The notes under the pieces are model-generated. The model searched no databases. It worked only from the letters and a program-made list of their open reading frames with translations, and was not told the DNA's origin. A stretch of 5,666 nucleotides of DNA from an uncultured Oscillospiraceae bacterium (lineage in GTDB: Bacteria > Bacillota > Clostridia > Oscillospirales > Oscillospiraceae). Within the stretch, counting starts at the first letter, position 1; the number at the start of each line of letters is the position of its first letter. Position numbers and translations under genes: made by a program. This document shows positions 1 through 5,666 of this stretch, one piece after another. The stretch lies in the NCBI GenBank assembly GCA_900751035.1, contig CAADSF010000266.1, positions 1 through 5,666 on the forward strand. Direction: 5' to 3'.

Positions 1-355
1 AGATATGCGCATTCGTTTTGGTATCACAGATATGTATCACGCGATCCTGCTGAACAGCAGTATGCGCACGGTAAGCTGTATCGTCATCATAATGCAGCAC
101 CAGCGGATCATTCCCTTTTACCACAGCATAAAAGCCCTGATAGAATGTCCACGCATAGCTGGCGTGCGCACTTATGATTGAAATTTTGTCTTCCTGCACC
201 TGAACATTCGCATTCTCTTTGTTTCCCATGAAAAACAGGCGTCGATTTCTTGTGCGGTCTTCCAGCGTTTGCAGGCAGATACCGGAGCTGCTGGCGTAAA
301 GGCGGTAGTAGGAGTCTCGTAGGCTCCATGCAACACGGTTGTTGTCAAACTGCAT
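1..355 (-). CDS. Unrecognised protein, N-terminal 118 residues (continues past the left edge)
   Basis: The frame opens with MQFDNNRVAWSLRDSYYRLY at 355 and stays open through 118 codons to the window edge, behind a strong ribosome site, 30 bases after the beta-glucosidase stop. I do not recognise the family. There is no signal peptide or membrane segment. The visible part has short alternating hydrophobic stretches rich in aromatic residues, for example a stretch reading SYAWTFYQGFYAVV near residues 66-79, and reads like beta-strands. LFFMGNKEN lies near 41-49. Such a start would suit the N-terminal beta-sandwich of a carbohydrate-active enzyme, which would match the operon, but that is inference from context and composition only. 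Competing frames on the same strand (starts at 375 and 329) are short, arginine- and cysteine-rich, and end inside the window, so they are taken as shadows. Confidence 0.7.
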   Translation of the reverse strand, partial: MQFDNNRVAWSLRDSYYRLYASSSGICLQTLEDRTRNRRLFFMGNKENANVQVQEDKISIISAHASYAWTFYQGFYAVVKGNDPLVLHYDDDTAYRAHTAVQQDRVIHICDTKTNAHI

Positions 356-362
356 GATACTT

Positions 363-367
363 CCTCC
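363..367 (-). promoter_or_regulatory. Ribosome binding site of the left-edge gene
   Basis: GGAGG (within GGAGGAAG) on the minus strand lies 7 bases before the ATG at 355, in the 30-base gap after the beta-glucosidase stop. This is one of the best ribosome sites in the window and argues that the left-edge frame is a real gene. The gap shows no hairpin or T-run that would end transcription. Confidence 0.75.
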
Positions 368-385
368 AGCACCAAAGCATCCTAT

Positions 386-1753
386 TTATGATTTTTTGTG
401 TGTAATCACTTCGCCATTGCTTTCAATGACTTTCCGATACCAGTATCCGCTGTCCTTGATCGTGCGCTTCTGCGTTTCAAAATCCACATAAATTAGGCCA
501 AAGCGCTCAGAGTAGCCCATTGCCCATTCAAAATTGTCCATGACGGACCAGTAGAAATAGCCGAGGACGTTTACACCGAACTGCATGGCCTCCTGTACAT
601 TCAGAAGATATCTGTGTATGAAATCAATGCGGTTCGGATCGTGAACTTTCCCGTCAAGCGACACCCAATCGTGGCAGCTCATGCCGTTCTCTGTGATCAG
701 GATCGGCATATGGTAACGATCATGCAGGAAGCGCAACACCCATTTCATACCGCGCGGCGTTACGTCCCAGCCAGACACATTGCGCGGCGCACCGGGAGCC
801 GCTTCGACAAAGCCCTGCTCTTTTGACCACAGGATGCTGTTATAAAAGTTCTGACCGAGGAAATCGAGCGTGCCTTTGATCTCATTTAGATCCTGCTGCC
901 AGTCCCGCGGAAGATAGCAGCCGTATTTTTCAATGCCAACAGCCGGATAGCTGCCGAGAATAATCGGGTCGCTCCACCACGATACGGAGGCATACCAGTC
1001 GAAATCCATGTGTTCCATTGTCGCTTCACGGGCGGCTTCAATATCGGCTTCTGTTTCCGTCGCGGGGCAGCAGAACAAGCCCTGCTGTGCAATGCCGACC
1101 TGCAAATCGTCAAAACCGCAGGCTTTCATAGCGCGGTACGCTCTGGCGTGCGCCAGCAGCAGATAGTGACCCATCGGGATGGTTTCAGAAAGTGACATTT
1201 TCAGTCCGGGAGCGTGCGTTTTTCCGTTCATGAAGCCGCCCATAAAAACGGGTGGCTCATTGAACGTCATGAAATGCTTCGCACGGTCACCCAGGCGCTT
1301 TACGACCGTGACAGCATACTCCGCAAACCACTGCGGAAAGTCCGGGTTCATCATGCCGCCGCGATTGTAGAGAGCCATCGGCATATCCCAATGAAACAGT
1401 GTCACATAGGGCGTGATGCCGTTTTTCAGCAGCTCGTCTACCAGATCACTGTAAAATTGCAGTCCATTTTCGTTGACGGCGCCGGTACCATCCGGGAGAA
1501 TGCGCGGCCATGAGACGGAAAAGCGATACGCTTTTAGCCCAAGCTCCTGCATAAGCGCAACGTCCTCTTTCCACCGGTGATAGTGGTCGCAGGCGACTTC
1601 ACCGGTCTGCCCGCGAAAGATCGCACCGGGCTTGCGGCAGAATACATCCCAGATGGAATCGGACTTGCCGTCCTCGTTCCACGCGCCTTCGATCTGATAG
1701 GCTGCGGATGCCGCGCCCCAGACAAAATCTTTTGGAAATTCATTTTTTTGCAT
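386..1753 (-). CDS. Family 1 glycoside hydrolase, beta-glucosidase (cytoplasmic)
   Basis: Retaining beta-glycosidase of 455 residues, the normal size for a single-domain family 1 enzyme, with no signal peptide, so it acts on imported small beta-glucosides. The N-terminal signature FPKDFVWGAASAAYQIEG is at 6-23 (Gln20 binds the glycone) and LFHWDMP at 119-125 (His121). TFNEP at 163-167 supplies the acid/base Glu166, NFY at 302-304 the Tyr304 that orients the nucleophile, and ITENG at 353-357 the nucleophile Glu355. YWSVMDNFEWAMGYSERFG at 401-419 includes Trp402, Glu409 and Trp410. Glu409 is typical of enzymes that bind unphosphorylated glucose, whereas 6-phospho-glycosidases have Ser there and a Lys/Tyr pair just after, absent here. 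A longer reading from 1900 would overlap kdgK by 143 bases and lacks family similarity. Only 4 bases separate this gene from kdgK. Beta-galactosidase, beta-fucosidase or other beta-glycoside activity remains possible, as this family is often promiscuous. Confidence 0.95.
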   Translation of the reverse strand: MQKNEFPKDFVWGAASAAYQIEGAWNEDGKSDSIWDVFCRKPGAIFRGQTGEVACDHYHRWKEDVALMQELGLKAYRFSVSWPRILPDGTGAVNENGLQFYSDLVDELLKNGITPYVTLFHWDMPMALYNRGGMMNPDFPQWFAEYAVTVVKRLGDRAKHFMTFNEPPVFMGGFMNGKTHAPGLKMSLSETIPMGHYLLLAHARAYRAMKACGFDDLQVGIAQQGLFCCPATETEADIEAAREATMEHMDFDWYASVSWWSDPIILGSYPAVGIEKYGCYLPRDWQQDLNEIKGTLDFLGQNFYNSILWSKEQGFVEAAPGAPRNVSGWDVTPRGMKWVLRFLHDRYHMPILITENGMSCHDWVSLDGKVHDPNRIDFIHRYLLNVQEAMQFGVNVLGYFYWSVMDNFEWAMGYSERFGLIYVDFETQKRTIKDSGYWYRKVIESNGEVITHKKS

Positions 1754-1757
1754 ATTG

Positions 1758-2783
1758 CTACCTCTGCACCCTGCCTGTGCCATCGCCGCCCATGAGCTTT
1801 TCAACATCAGAGACGGACACACGGTTGAAGTCGCCGATGACGCTGTGCTTGAGGCAGCTGGCCGCGACTGCGAATTCCAGCGCCTGCTGCTTGTCCTCAT
1901 AATGGTTCAGGCCGTAGATCAGGCCGCCCGCGAAGCTGTCGCCGCCGCCGACACGGTCTATGATATCGCGGATCTCGTATTTCTTCGAGACGTAGAAATC
2001 CTTGCCGTCGTTCAGGCACGCCGCCCAGCCATTCCAATCGGCGCTATGGCTCTCGCGCAGCGTGATGGCGATACACTTCATGTTCGGATAGGCTTCCAGC
2101 ACTTTATTGCCGAGCGCACGGTATTTCTCTCGGTCAAGCTCACCGGATTCGACGTTCACGTCGACGGTGATTTCCAGCGACTTCTGCACGTCTTCTTCAT
2201 TGGCGATCGCAACATCGACGTATTCTGCGAGTTCGCGCATGACCTCAGACGCTTTCTTGCCGTATTTCCAGAGGTTTTTGCGGTAGTTGAGGTCGCAGGA
2301 GACGGTGATGCCGCGTTTCTTTGCTTCCCTGACAGATTCGAGCGACAGTTCCATCGCAGATTCCGAAATTGCGGGTGTAATTCCCGTGATATGGAACCAG
2401 TCCACGCCGTTAAATGCCTTATTCCAGTCGATATTGCCCGGTTTTGCAAGGGCAATCGAGGAATACGCGCGGTCATAAACAACCTTGCTGGGAAGCTGGT
2501 TTGCGCCTGCTTCCAGATAGTAGATCCCCATTCGTCCGTCCCCGCGGACGATTTTTTTCGTGTCCACGCCAAAGTAGCGCAGCTCCCGGATGCAGGCGTC
2601 GGCAATATCGTTCTGCGGCAGGACGGTCAGGAATTCCGCTTCCATGCCGTAGTTTGCAAGGCTGACTGCGACGTTTGCTTCACCGCCGCCAAAGGTCGCT
2701 TCCAGCATCGGAGACTGGAAGAAGCGCTCATGCCCCGGCGCTTTCAGGCGGAGCATGATTTCGCCAAATGTTAAGACTTTCAT
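1758..2783 (-). CDS. kdgK: 2-keto-3-deoxygluconate kinase (PfkB/ribokinase family)
   Basis: Phosphorylates KDG with ATP to KDPG, the substrate of the aldolase encoded just upstream. The product has 341 residues from the ATG at 2783, starting MKVLTFGEIMLRL as in known KDG kinases. PfkB signature 1 region is FGGGEANVAVSLANYG (31-46). The substrate region YYLEAGANQLPSKVVYDRA (88-106) is of the KdgK type, with Tyr103 and Arg105 at positions where KDG kinases contact substrate. DLNYRKNLW is at 164-172, and signature 2 DRVGGGDSFAGGL (276-288) holds the catalytic base Asp282. An in-frame TTG lies one codon upstream, but ribosome-site spacing favours the ATG, whose A is the last base of the eda TGA stop, so the two genes are probably translationally coupled. 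The insert around residues 205-225 is of the kind seen in Bacillota KDG kinases. A fructokinase-like sugar kinase is the alternative, made unlikely by the substrate motif and by adjacency to eda. Confidence 0.93.
   Translation of the reverse strand: MKVLTFGEIMLRLKAPGHERFFQSPMLEATFGGGEANVAVSLANYGMEAEFLTVLPQNDIADACIRELRYFGVDTKKIVRGDGRMGIYYLEAGANQLPSKVVYDRAYSSIALAKPGNIDWNKAFNGVDWFHITGITPAISESAMELSLESVREAKKRGITVSCDLNYRKNLWKYGKKASEVMRELAEYVDVAIANEEDVQKSLEITVDVNVESGELDREKYRALGNKVLEAYPNMKCIAITLRESHSADWNGWAACLNDGKDFYVSKKYEIRDIIDRVGGGDSFAGGLIYGLNHYEDKQQALEFAVAASCLKHSVIGDFNRVSVSDVEKLMGGDGTGRVQR
1761..1765 (-). promoter_or_regulatory. Ribosome binding site of the beta-glucosidase gene, inside the kdgK end
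   Basis: AGAGG on the minus strand is formed by the last two sense codons of kdgK (CAG AGG, before TAG). It is 7 bases before the ATG at 1753, which fixes that start over the upstream in-frame ATG at 1900. Confidence 0.75.
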
Positions 2784-3418
2784 CAACGCACCTCCTTGAC
2801 GATCTGCGAGGCTTCTTGGCAGAGCGCTGCAATCGCGTAAAAATTACCTGCAGCAATTTCTTTCTTCGGGCACAGCCAGCTTCCGCCGACGGCGTGGACA
2901 AACGGCGCTTCCAGATATTCTTTCAGATTCTTTGCGTCCACGCCGCCAGTCGGAATGAATTTGATCCCGCCGAAGGGCGCAGAGAGCGCTTTCATGGCTT
3001 TCAAGCCACCGTAAACGCCTGCTGGGAAGAATTTGACCACGTTCAGGCCGAGCTTCATTGCGGCCATAATTTCCGTCGGGGTCACGCAGCCGGGCGTGAT
3101 GGGAACATTCCGTTCCACGCACCAACTGACCACTTCCGGGTCAAAGCCCGGCGAGACGATGAATTTCGCGCCGCATTCCAGCGCCTGCTTGCACTGGTCG
3201 AGCGTCACGACGGTACCCGCGCCGACCAGCATTTCCGGGCAGTTTTCGCTGACTGCCTTGATGGAACCCGCCGCAGCCGCCGTGCGGAACGTGATTTCCA
3301 TCACATTCACGCCGCCAGCAAGTAATGCTTTCGCGGTCGGAATGGCATTCTTTGCGTCGTCCAGCACGACTACCGGCACAACGCCGCAAGCAGCTAATTT
3401 ATCAATTATTTCTCTCAT
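2783..3418 (-). CDS. eda: KDPG aldolase (2-keto-3-deoxy-6-phosphogluconate aldolase)
   Basis: Class I aldolase that cleaves KDPG to pyruvate and glyceraldehyde 3-phosphate, the last step of the Entner-Doudoroff and uronate pathways, in the cytoplasm. The 211 residues match the family length (about 205-215). Visible hallmarks are EITFRT at 41-46 (Glu41 the proton-relay residue, Arg45 phosphate/substrate binding), GAGTV at 66-70, PITPGCVTP at 106-114, VVKFFPA at 127-133 with the Schiff-base Lys129, PTGGV at 156-160, and GGSW at 178-181. The frame is open upstream to an ATG at 3481, but that start would overlap the mutarotase gene by about 50 bases and adds 21 residues with no family counterpart. 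The ATG at 3418, giving MREIIDKL, is therefore chosen. It precedes kdgK with a 1-base overlap, so substrate (KDPG) producer and consumer are made together. Some family members also accept the galactonate isomer or 4-hydroxy-2-oxoglutarate, and this cannot be excluded here. Confidence 0.95.
   Translation of the reverse strand: MREIIDKLAACGVVPVVVLDDAKNAIPTAKALLAGGVNVMEITFRTAAAAGSIKAVSENCPEMLVGAGTVVTLDQCKQALECGAKFIVSPGFDPEVVSWCVERNVPITPGCVTPTEIMAAMKLGLNVVKFFPAGVYGGLKAMKALSAPFGGIKFIPTGGVDAKNLKEYLEAPFVHAVGGSWLCPKKEIAAGNFYAIAALCQEASQIVKEVR
2791..2797 (-). promoter_or_regulatory. Strong ribosome binding site of kdgK, deciding between TTG and ATG starts
   Basis: AAGGAGG on the minus strand lies inside the end of eda. 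It is 7 bases from the ATG at 2783 but only 4 bases from the in-frame TTG at 2786. Normal spacing therefore favours the ATG. Confidence 0.8.
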
Positions 3419-3426
3419 AGTTTTTA

Positions 3427-3430
3427 TCCT
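3427..3430 (-). promoter_or_regulatory. Weak ribosome binding site of eda, overlapping the upstream stop codon
   Basis: AGGA on the minus strand overlaps the TAG stop of the mutarotase-like gene (3431-3429) and lies 8 bases before the ATG at 3418. It is the only purine-rich site near this start. It is weaker than the sites of the other genes, so eda translation may depend partly on ribosomes arriving from the upstream gene. Confidence 0.6.
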
Positions 3431-4289
3431 ACCATGTATAAACAGTTTCCCAACGCTTTTCTTGTCCCGGTTCCAAATCAATATGCAGCTTCGGTTCGAT
3501 GGAAAAAACGCGATGGTTCATCCATACCTGCAGCTCCTGATATGGATAATTTCCCTCGGCCTGATAGATTGACCTGCCATGCGCATTCAGAAGGCGCTGC
3601 TTATTGTCCTGCGCATCTGACATATCCCACTGGAGACACACACCATCTGCATCCAGATTCACCGTCGAGAACACAACTTCGACAGGTGAGCAGCTCTGCA
3701 TCTGCGGATCGTTTCTTTTTAATTTCCCGCCGCTGTTCATTTGCAGAATGGCCTGCGGCTGGAGTTTTTCAATCGGCAGAAACACATGAGAATACCAGAG
3801 CGTGTTCCATCTGTCATTACCTGTATTTTTTAGGGCGTGCGTGACAACAAGCTTACTCCCGTTCAGGGCGATTTCCTTCGTATAGTGATATCCAATATGC
3901 GCCAATTCTGCCATCTGAATAAACGTCAGCGAATCAGGGGATCTCAGCACTTCGGTATGCGCTTTTTGCGTGACCGGGTGCTCGTCCCAGTTTGAATAAG
4001 GCTTGTCGCTGATTTTTGTCTCCGCGCCGACACCGATTTTCAAAAAGCATTCGCCGCACGTCGCTTCTTCATAGCCCAGCGGTATCTCGAACTCATCCGG
4101 AAAGCCACTGCCGTGAAATGGATGAAATACCTCTGTAGGTTGACCGAGTACCTGCTCGTTGGACTTTTTTTGAATGATCTGCGTAATATATCCACAATGA
4201 CTGAATCGTGTGTGCAGATGGGAATCTGCCGTTTCGTTTGGATTGCATACCTCTATACGAAGGCCGCTGTTTTCAAGAAGAAATGCCAT
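3429..4289 (-). CDS. Galactose mutarotase-like (aldose 1-epimerase superfamily) protein
   Basis: Predicted cytoplasmic sugar-anomer epimerase of 286 residues with no signal peptide or membrane segment. The segment GYEEATCGECFLKIGVG (about 72-88) is the type seen in mutarotase-like proteins of carbohydrate operons. SHVFLPI (167-173) is the counterpart of the active-site histidine region of GalM (His168), and FSIEPKLHIDLEPG (262-275) carries a glutamate (Glu265) in the place of the GalM catalytic base, followed by the usual C-terminal PGQEKRWETVYTW strand. The sequence diverges clearly from classical GalM, so the substrate is unknown. Known GalM enzymes act on free hexoses, and related proteins on hexose 6-phosphates or rarer sugars. 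It lies between the phosphorylase (15 bases upstream) and eda (10 bases downstream), suggesting it handles a sugar released in this pathway. Superfamily placement rests on motifs and the C-terminal pattern. A non-catalytic sugar-binding role cannot be excluded. Confidence 0.75.
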   Translation of the reverse strand: MAFLLENSGLRIEVCNPNETADSHLHTRFSHCGYITQIIQKKSNEQVLGQPTEVFHPFHGSGFPDEFEIPLGYEEATCGECFLKIGVGAETKISDKPYSNWDEHPVTQKAHTEVLRSPDSLTFIQMAELAHIGYHYTKEIALNGSKLVVTHALKNTGNDRWNTLWYSHVFLPIEKLQPQAILQMNSGGKLKRNDPQMQSCSPVEVVFSTVNLDADGVCLQWDMSDAQDNKQRLLNAHGRSIYQAEGNYPYQELQVWMNHRVFSIEPKLHIDLEPGQEKRWETVYTW

Positions 4290-4294
4290 ATCCG

Positions 4295-4301
4295 TTCCTC
4301 T
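4295..4301 (-). promoter_or_regulatory. Ribosome binding site of the mutarotase-like gene
   Basis: On the minus strand AGAGGAA lies in the 15-base gap after the phosphorylase stop. GAGG ends 7 bases before the ATG at 4289, which fixes that start and supports co-transcription with the phosphorylase. Confidence 0.8.
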
Positions 4302-4304
4302 ATG

Positions 4305-5666
4305 TCAGTTCATAATATACCGGCTGTGGTCAATTCTGAATGTCTGCGCCTCGCCATCCGGCAGCTCGACCAGTTGGTCGCCGATCACAGCCGTCGCTTC
4401 ACGGTCGCTGGTCACAGTGAATGAATTTTCTGCCACGGTCACATCAAACAGCGTACCTTTGTACTGCACGGAATACTTGAGACTCTTGATTTCTTTTGGA
4501 AGGATCGGGTTTAAGTTCAAATGATCGTTTTCAAAAGAAACACCACCAAAGCCATATACCGCAGCAGCCCATGTTCCGCCTGCGCAGGCTGTATGAAGCC
4601 CTTCAAAGAGGTTCTTGTCGAGATGGAGATTTTTCAGATCCAGCAGCGCGGTCAGATACAGATAGCCATAGGCATACTTCCCATAGCCGTTTCGCAGTCC
4701 GGTAATGCAGTGGATCGACGGCGACAGCGAGGAACCATGCAGGCAGCGCTGTTCATAGTACGCATAGCTCTGCTTTTTGACCTCTTTGCTGAAATCATCA
4801 GGGAAAAGATAGTGCATCATCACGACGTCTGCCTGCTTCAGCACCTGCGTTCCATCTGCGTAAGAATACGTCTTGTTTTCCGGCATATTGAAAGAATCAC
4901 GCTTGATCGGCACAATATCTCTTTGCGCAAAGAAGCCCTGATACTGCTCATTTACACCGTCTCTGGTCTGCGGATATGCCATATGCGCGACAACCTCCAG
5001 CAGTGATTCCCGCAATGCGTCAGACCAATTCGTGCGCTCTGACAGCCGCTTGTAATCCTCCGGTGCGCGTTTGCCGACAAGATCCATCAATTCAACTGCC
5101 TTTTGAATGTTCCATGCTGCAAGATGGTTCGTATAATAGTTGTCATCTGCATGAATGTTGTATTCATCTGGGCCAATTACATTCAGGAAGTGGTATAAGC
5201 CATCCATACCCTTTTCTGCTCTGGACGCATAGAATTTTGCAGTCTCCACGATTACTTCGATGCCATAGTCGGAAAGAAAAGTCCAATCGCCCGTTTGCAG
5301 ATAGTAATTATAAAATGCGTAGGCAATATCCCCGGAAATATGGATCTGGCGGTTTGCGCAGCGCTCCCAATCAGGCGGCGTCACATCTGCGCCTGTTGCT
5401 GTGCTTGTCCACGGATATTTCGCACCCGAAAAGTCCTTTTCGGCGGCAAGTTTTCTGGCCTCATCCAGTCGGTGGTACCGATACAGCAGCAGGTTCTTTG
5501 CAACCGTTACATCCGTTGCAAGATAAAAGGGCAGCATAAAAATCTCGGTATCCCAAAAAATGTGACCAAAGTATCCCTGACCATGAAGACCGGTTGCACT
5601 GATTGATGTATCATCATCCTGCTCATTTCCGAGCTGAACCAGATTGAAGATATTCCACCGGATTCC
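4305..5666 (-). CDS. Glycoside hydrolase family 65 disaccharide phosphorylase, C-terminal 453 residues (start outside window)
   Basis: Inverting phosphorylases of this family split alpha-glucosides (maltose, trehalose, kojibiose, nigerose, glucosyl-rhamnose and others) with phosphate, giving beta-glucose 1-phosphate and the acceptor sugar in the cytoplasm. The reading frame stays open to the right edge. Counting from the first full codon at the edge, the hallmark GYFGHIFWDTEIFMLPFY lies at residues 31-48, the catalytic-acid motif GPDEY at 165-169 (Glu168), a KQAD stretch at 277-280, the phosphate-site HGSSLS at 310-315, and the EGLH...AGGTW segment at about 355-366. A small beta-domain follows to the TGA stop. 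Family members are usually about 750-790 residues, so roughly 300 residues (the N-terminal beta-sandwich and part of the helical barrel) are cut off by the window edge; this is not a broken gene. The mutarotase gene follows after 15 bases. Family assignment is firm. The acceptor sugar cannot be read from this fragment, and no beta-phosphoglucomutase, the usual partner, is in view. Confidence 0.95.
   Translation of the reverse strand, partial: GIRWNIFNLVQLGNEQDDDTSISATGLHGQGYFGHIFWDTEIFMLPFYLATDVTVAKNLLLYRYHRLDEARKLAAEKDFSGAKYPWTSTATGADVTPPDWERCANRQIHISGDIAYAFYNYYLQTGDWTFLSDYGIEVIVETAKFYASRAEKGMDGLYHFLNVIGPDEYNIHADDNYYTNHLAAWNIQKAVELMDLVGKRAPEDYKRLSERTNWSDALRESLLEVVAHMAYPQTRDGVNEQYQGFFAQRDIVPIKRDSFNMPENKTYSYADGTQVLKQADVVMMHYLFPDDFSKEVKKQSYAYYEQRCLHGSSLSPSIHCITGLRNGYGKYAYGYLYLTALLDLKNLHLDKNLFEGLHTACAGGTWAAAVYGFGGVSFENDHLNLNPILPKEIKSLKYSVQYKGTLFDVTVAENSFTVTSDREATAVIGDQLVELPDGEAQTFRIDHSRYIMN

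Noticed and set aside
108..375. Minus-strand frames of 73 and 67 codons at the left edge
   Set aside because: They compete with the 118-codon frame starting at 355 that has a strong, well-spaced ribosome site and runs open to the edge. The short frames stop inside the window and look like out-of-frame translations.
356..385. Possible terminator or promoter between the beta-glucosidase and the last gene
   Set aside because: The 30-base gap has no stem-loop followed by T-run and no -35/-10 pair. It holds only the ribosome site of the next gene.
1754..1900. N-terminal extension of the beta-glucosidase frame by 49 residues
   Set aside because: It would overlap most of the 3' end of kdgK, is Ser/Ala/Arg-rich without family similarity, and the GAGG site with 7-base spacing supports the start at 1753.
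1755..2774. Plus-strand open frame of 339 codons opposite kdgK
   Set aside because: It lies almost exactly antisense to a gene with clear KDG kinase motifs. Its translation shows no recognisable domain and no good ribosome site was seen. GC-rich codon use in kdgK explains the lack of stops.
3419..3481. N-terminal extension of KDPG aldolase by 21 residues
   Set aside because: It overlaps the mutarotase-like gene, and the family begins right at the MREIIDKL start. The extension has no counterpart in KDPG aldolases.
2768..3572. Plus-strand open frames opposite eda (185 and 179 codons)
   Set aside because: They are shadows of the conserved aldolase gene, with no recognisable motifs and in mutually overlapping frames.
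4976..5606. Plus-strand open frames opposite the GH65 gene (187 and 103 codons)
   Set aside because: Antisense to a well-supported enzyme. Translations are low-complexity in Ser/Pro/Arg/Cys with no family signal.

Overview
The window is a stretch of a single catabolic gene cluster. Every gene reads leftwards on the minus strand, so transcription runs from high to low coordinates. Gaps are only a few to about 30 bases, one pair overlaps by 1 base, and a Shine-Dalgarno sequence stands in front of every start that can be seen. Strong GGAGG/GAGG-type ribosome sites, moderate GC (between about 38 and 70% in the 60-base stretches I counted by hand), and the character of the KDG kinase and family-65 phosphorylase suggest a Bacillota bacterium, probably a gut-type Clostridia (Oscillospiraceae or Lachnospiraceae-like). 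This taxonomic guess is an inference, not a match.

Layout in transcription order: (1) the C-terminal 453 residues of a glycoside hydrolase family 65 disaccharide phosphorylase, entering from the right edge and ending at 4305; (2) a 286-residue galactose-mutarotase-like protein (4289-3429); (3) KDPG aldolase, eda (3418-2783); (4) 2-keto-3-deoxygluconate kinase, kdgK (2783-1758); (5) a cytoplasmic family 1 beta-glucosidase (1753-386); (6) the first 118 residues of an unrecognised protein (355 to the left edge). No promoter, terminator, regulator, transporter, RNA gene, repeat, insertion sequence or CRISPR array is visible. The operon start and end both lie outside the window.

How the genes fit together: KdgK phosphorylates 2-keto-3-deoxygluconate (KDG) to KDPG, and Eda splits KDPG into pyruvate and glyceraldehyde 3-phosphate, so the central pair is the complete lower branch of uronate or aldonate catabolism. 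The phosphorylase and the beta-glucosidase would release glucose units (as beta-glucose 1-phosphate and as free glucose) from small imported saccharides, and the mutarotase would interconvert anomers of a released sugar. The combination suggests degradation of a glycan or glycoconjugate containing both glucose and an acidic sugar that feeds KDG. The enzymes that would make KDG, and the true substrate, are not in view.

Nothing here looks like a defence system or mobile element. The most noteworthy points are the unusual combination of functions in one operon, the undetermined specificity of the phosphorylase, and the unidentified last gene.
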